Assembly (NCBI GenBank): GCA_003491635.1
Contig: DNCG01000109.1
Span: 1-9,292 of the forward strand
From: Actinomycetota bacterium
GTDB taxonomy: Bacteria > Actinomycetota > Aquicultoria > Subteraquimicrobiales > UBA9087
DNA length: 9,292 nt
Reading direction: 5' to 3'
The notes under the pieces: model-generated
What the model saw: the letters and a program-made list of their open reading frames with translations, nothing else
Databases searched by the model: none
Told to the model about the DNA's origin: nothing
Shown: positions 7,263 through 9,292 of the stretch, one piece after another
Layout: every line of letters begins with the position of its first letter
Numbering within the stretch: the first letter of the stretch is position 1
Position numbers and translations under genes: made by a program

Positions 7263-7343
7263 AAGGGATTAGGGATCAGTCTAGAGTCTAAAGGGGTATT
7301 AAAAGATTTTTTCCCTAGACGCATCCCTCTTCACTAATCCCTT
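7263..7343 (-). other. Long imperfect hairpin between acsB and acsC
   Basis: AAGGGATTAG (7263-7272) and CTAATCCCTT (7334-7343) are perfectly complementary. Nested inside, GGGAT-CA-GTCTAG (7272-7284) pairs with CTAGAC-GC-ATCCC (7315-7327), leaving one 2x2 internal loop. The central loop of about 30 bases is A/T-rich. A second TAGAC-type copy (GTCTA at 7286-7290) could compete for the 7316-7320 arm, giving alternative folds. No T-tract follows on the minus strand, so it is not a standard intrinsic terminator. It may instead act as an RNA processing or stability element that sets acsB relative to acsC levels; that role is inference. Confidence 0.6.
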
Positions 7344-7344
7344 T

Positions 7345-7379
7345 GCCATCAGCCATCTGCCATCTGCCATCTGCCATCC
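7345..7379. repeat. Five-copy 7-bp tandem array directly after acsB
   Basis: On the plus strand, GCCATCA, three GCCATCT and GCCATCC follow in perfect 7-base register and abut the acsB stop codon at 7380-7382. It is the cleanest of the three arrays of this family in the window. Confidence 0.85.
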
Positions 7380-9292
7380 TTAAAGCAATGGTTCCATCGT
7401 CAATGCCGGGTGGTTCACCTTCTGCATATACTCCATGACCTCCTCCTCGGTGGTGGCTATGGTCTCGTCGGCGATTTTCTCCACGAAATCGGGCTCGCCT
7501 ATCTCCTCCGCCCGCTTTTGAAGCTGCTCCCGCATGAGCTCCTTCAGCTCCTTGGGCATCCAGACGATCCGCTTGAACCCACCTTCTGCCTGAATAAACT
7601 TCTTGCTCACAAGGTATTGCTTGCCGACACCGAGAAAACCCGGAGTTTGAGCTCCCCCTCCAACCGATCCAGCCAAAGTCGAAAACTTCATCCCGCAGGG
7701 GGTCATCCCGGGAAACTCCCTGTTGACCACCATCGCCCCATTGCACATGGGAAGAATGGCAAGAATGCACTCAAAGCAACCGCAATTTTTCACCAGCGGG
7801 CCACCGTTAACGACGTAGGAATGGATATTTGCGAGAGTCAAATTGTAGACGTGCTCGTACTCCCCTCGATTCTGAACTTCCTCGGCCTTATTCACACTAT
7901 CCAGGAAGTAATCCACATCCATCAGCGACTCAATGTGCTCCGTGTCAACCACCGAATTCAATACTCTTTGAACATTGGAAACCACTGGCCTCGATCTGCC
8001 AGTTCTGTAGTAGAATAAGGTACTTGGACTCAAGATATCCTTACTCCCCGGAAGTTCAGCCAAAGCTTGCCCCACTGCGAATGGTAGAACTTGTTCTTGC
8101 GTTTTGTTAATCCTGCCTTTCCCAGAGAGCAATTTTATATTTTCTAGAATCTCTCCCTTCACTGGATGACGTGGTTTAATCCAATGAGAAAACCTGGTCA
8201 GGTTGCTCCCATGTAGCCCCACTTTATATACGGATGTGATTTTCCTAACATTGCCGACCACGCCCAACCTCTTTAATAACAACTGGATATGGTGGGCTGC
8301 TCTTTTGCTCTCTATACAGAGATATGCTTCTCCAACATCCCATCTACCATCGTACTTTCTCACCCTCACGCTCCCATCTCCATCAAAAAGACCGGTTAGA
8401 AAAGCAGAGATAAGTTCGGTTGGGAGATTGATCATCTTGCCCAGATTCCAGTAGCCTTGGGCGCCAACTTTAATCCCGTAATGCTCACAAATGAGCCCAA
8501 ACAGAGGATTATTGAGATAGCAATGGAAGCATTTGGCTGATTTTATCTCTCGATCTTTGATCGCCGAACAGGTCTCTCTTCTCACTCTCACACCTATCTG
8601 GCGGTCGGGGAATACCTGTAGGTAGGTTTCCTTAAATGCAGCAATTAGGTTCTCGTCGGTATTAACAAAGTCGATCCGATACTCATACTCACCCTTCTTG
8701 GTTATCGAACCATCCGAGGCCACAAGCCCCATCAAGTAGAATAGCTTATCGTTTGCCTGAGGAATATTAATCACCGATGGCCCTCGAACTACCTTTCTAA
8801 TCAGTTTCTTGGTTCGATCCCATTCTTCTCCCAAATCATCCACCATGAGCCTGAATGTTTTCAGGGGAATCGATTTTGCCCTTGGATCAATGTATTTTAT
8901 GCTCAAATTTCTCCAAACCGAATTTCTGGATCTGTACTTTCCCATTAACCTACTCTCAACCTCTCCAACTACTTTCTCGTCCCTCTCAACTCTGAAATCG
9001 CCGGGTACTAAATCAATGATTTCCGGCGTCTTGGCTTCAAAATTCAACCTTTTCAAAGATACGAGTCTATCTTCCGCCCTAATTTGATCTGCCCTGAGCC
9101 AAGCTAAGCCAGCTGGCCTGTCCACAGCCACTTCATGGTTTGGGGTAAGAACAATTTCCGTACCCGACTTGGTCGTCACCTTTATAAGCCTCTTGGGAGC
9201 GGGAAACCTTTGCATAGCCACTACCTTTTCAAAATGAGTTTCCCCCTGATTCAAAGTGAGAGCATGAGATTTGGTATACTCATCGCCACCCC
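7380..9292 (-). CDS. acsB: Acetyl-CoA synthase AcsB, 3' part, interrupted by an intein
   Basis: The C-terminal part of the acetyl-CoA synthase catalytic subunit, which joins a corrinoid-borne methyl group, CO and CoA at the Ni-Ni-[4Fe-4S] A-cluster. The host (extein) portion is 7784-7380, 134 residues beginning CGCFECILAILP and continuing through FSTLAGSVGGGAQTPGF, GGFKRIVWMPKEL and HPALTMEPLL, all typical of bacterial AcsB. From Cys595 (the first Cys of the CGC A-cluster ligands) to its end, the 729-residue Moorella enzyme has 135 residues, nearly the same. Everything upstream in frame to the window edge is intein. The frame is open across 9254-9292 (reading GDEYTKSHALT), so the TTG at 9254 is not a start. 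Functional ACS therefore requires protein splicing. The N-extein, with the other A-cluster Cys, lies outside the window. Confidence 0.93.
   Translation of the reverse strand, partial: GGDEYTKSHALTLNQGETHFEKVVAMQRFPAPKRLIKVTTKSGTEIVLTPNHEVAVDRPAGLAWLRADQIRAEDRLVSLKRLNFEAKTPEIIDLVPGDFRVERDEKVVGEVESRLMGKYRSRNSVWRNLSIKYIDPRAKSIPLKTFRLMVDDLGEEWDRTKKLIRKVVRGPSVINIPQANDKLFYLMGLVASDGSITKKGEYEYRIDFVNTDENLIAAFKETYLQVFPDRQIGVRVRRETCSAIKDREIKSAKCFHCYLNNPLFGLICEHYGIKVGAQGYWNLGKMINLPTELISAFLTGLFDGDGSVRVRKYDGRWDVGEAYLCIESKRAAHHIQLLLKRLGVVGNVRKITSVYKVGLHGSNLTRFSHWIKPRHPVKGEILENIKLLSGKGRINKTQEQVLPFAVGQALAELPGSKDILSPSTLFYYRTGRSRPVVSNVQRVLNSVVDTEHIESLMDVDYFLDSVNKAEEVQNRGEYEHVYNLTLANIHSYVVNGGPLVKNCGCFECILAILPMCNGAMVVNREFPGMTPCGMKFSTLAGSVGGGAQTPGFLGVGKQYLVSKKFIQAEGGFKRIVWMPKELKELMREQLQKRAEEIGEPDFVEKIADETIATTEEEVMEYMQKVNHPALTMEPLL
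7785..9292 (-). mobile_element. LAGLIDADG homing-endonuclease intein in AcsB (N-terminal end off window)
   Basis: About 502 residues of an intein are visible. Numbering from the codon at 9254: block B is GTEIVLTPNHEVAV (31-44) with the conserved Thr and His. The first LAGLIDADG helix is LMGLVASDG (174-182, Asp181) and the second is LTGLFDGDG (286-294, Asp293); both acidic residues are kept, so the endonuclease may be active. Block F is HVYNLTLANIHSYVVNGG (468-485). Block G is PLVKN followed by Cys (486-491). The terminal Asn490 and +1 Cys fit a class 1 splicing mechanism, but the residue before Asn is Lys, not the usual His. A segment between the second LAGLIDADG motif and block F (about 380-435) may be a DNA-recognition helix region, which is inferred only. 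The block A nucleophile is off the window. There is no stop or frameshift in the visible part. Confidence 0.93.

Noticed and set aside
7263..7343. An intrinsic terminator after acsB
   Set aside because: No T-run follows the stem on the transcribed strand, and acsC continues in the same direction with its own ribosome binding site.
7345..7379. A CRISPR array
   Set aside because: The repeats are 7 bp, directly tandem, without spacers, and no cas genes are present.
7410..8018. A 202-codon plus-strand frame antisense to acsB
   Set aside because: It is a shadow of the AcsB/intein coding strand, and its translation (rich in Leu and His) resembles no family.
8485..8570. A zinc-ribbon domain in the intein from Cys229, Cys242, Cys245 and Cys256
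   Set aside because: There is only one CxxC pair; the spacing of the others is irregular and the segment fits an ordinary LAGLIDADG strand and helix.
9216..9254. TTG at 9254 as the start of a free-standing gene
   Set aside because: The frame stays open to the window edge, and the protein begins in the middle of an intein splicing domain just before block B.

Overview
All supported genes lie on the minus strand, so the window is best read from high to low coordinates. The content is a bacterial Wood-Ljungdahl (reductive acetyl-CoA) cluster with folate one-carbon genes attached. In transcription order it holds acsB (3' part, interrupted by an intein), acsC, a GltD-like/ferredoxin/MvhD-like fusion oxidoreductase, metV, metF, thyX, a CooC-type Ni-insertion ATPase, and the 5' part of folE. 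Tetrahydrofolate enzymes (MetF, MetV, ThyX) and a bacterial-type AcsB/AcsC point to an anaerobic acetogen or other CO2-fixing or CO-using bacterium rather than a methanogen. The phylum cannot be fixed from the sequence. GTG and TTG starts are frequent.

Region by region: 9292-7380 is the 3' part of acsB, and most of it (9292-7785) is a LAGLIDADG intein whose N-terminal splice block lies beyond the window edge. The intein ends exactly before the Cys-Gly-Cys motif that supplies Ni ligands of the ACS A-cluster. A 166-bp gap (7379-7214) carries a 7-bp tandem array and a long imperfect hairpin, followed by acsC (7213-5867). A 129-bp gap with simple repeats precedes the 689-residue fusion oxidoreductase (5737-3668). 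Next come metV (22-bp gap), metF (4-bp overlap with metV), thyX and cooC, all tightly packed. A 211-bp gap rich in short repeats (438-228) precedes folE, which runs off the window.

How the parts fit together: MetF/MetV reduce methylene-THF to methyl-THF. The fusion protein is a plausible electron carrier for that step, because MvhD-like and flavin modules sit beside metVF in known acetogens as separate genes. AcsC (with an AcsD not seen here) carries the methyl group on a corrinoid to AcsB, which joins it with CO and CoA. CooC would load nickel into CODH/ACS. ThyX draws on the same methylene-THF pool for dTMP without oxidising THF, and FolE begins pterin/folate synthesis.

The most notable points are the intein at the ACS active-site Cys with a non-canonical penultimate Lys, the GltD-Fd-MvhD fusion next to metVF, and a recurring 7-bp repeat array in every loose gene junction, one copy of which seems to reach into a coding sequence.
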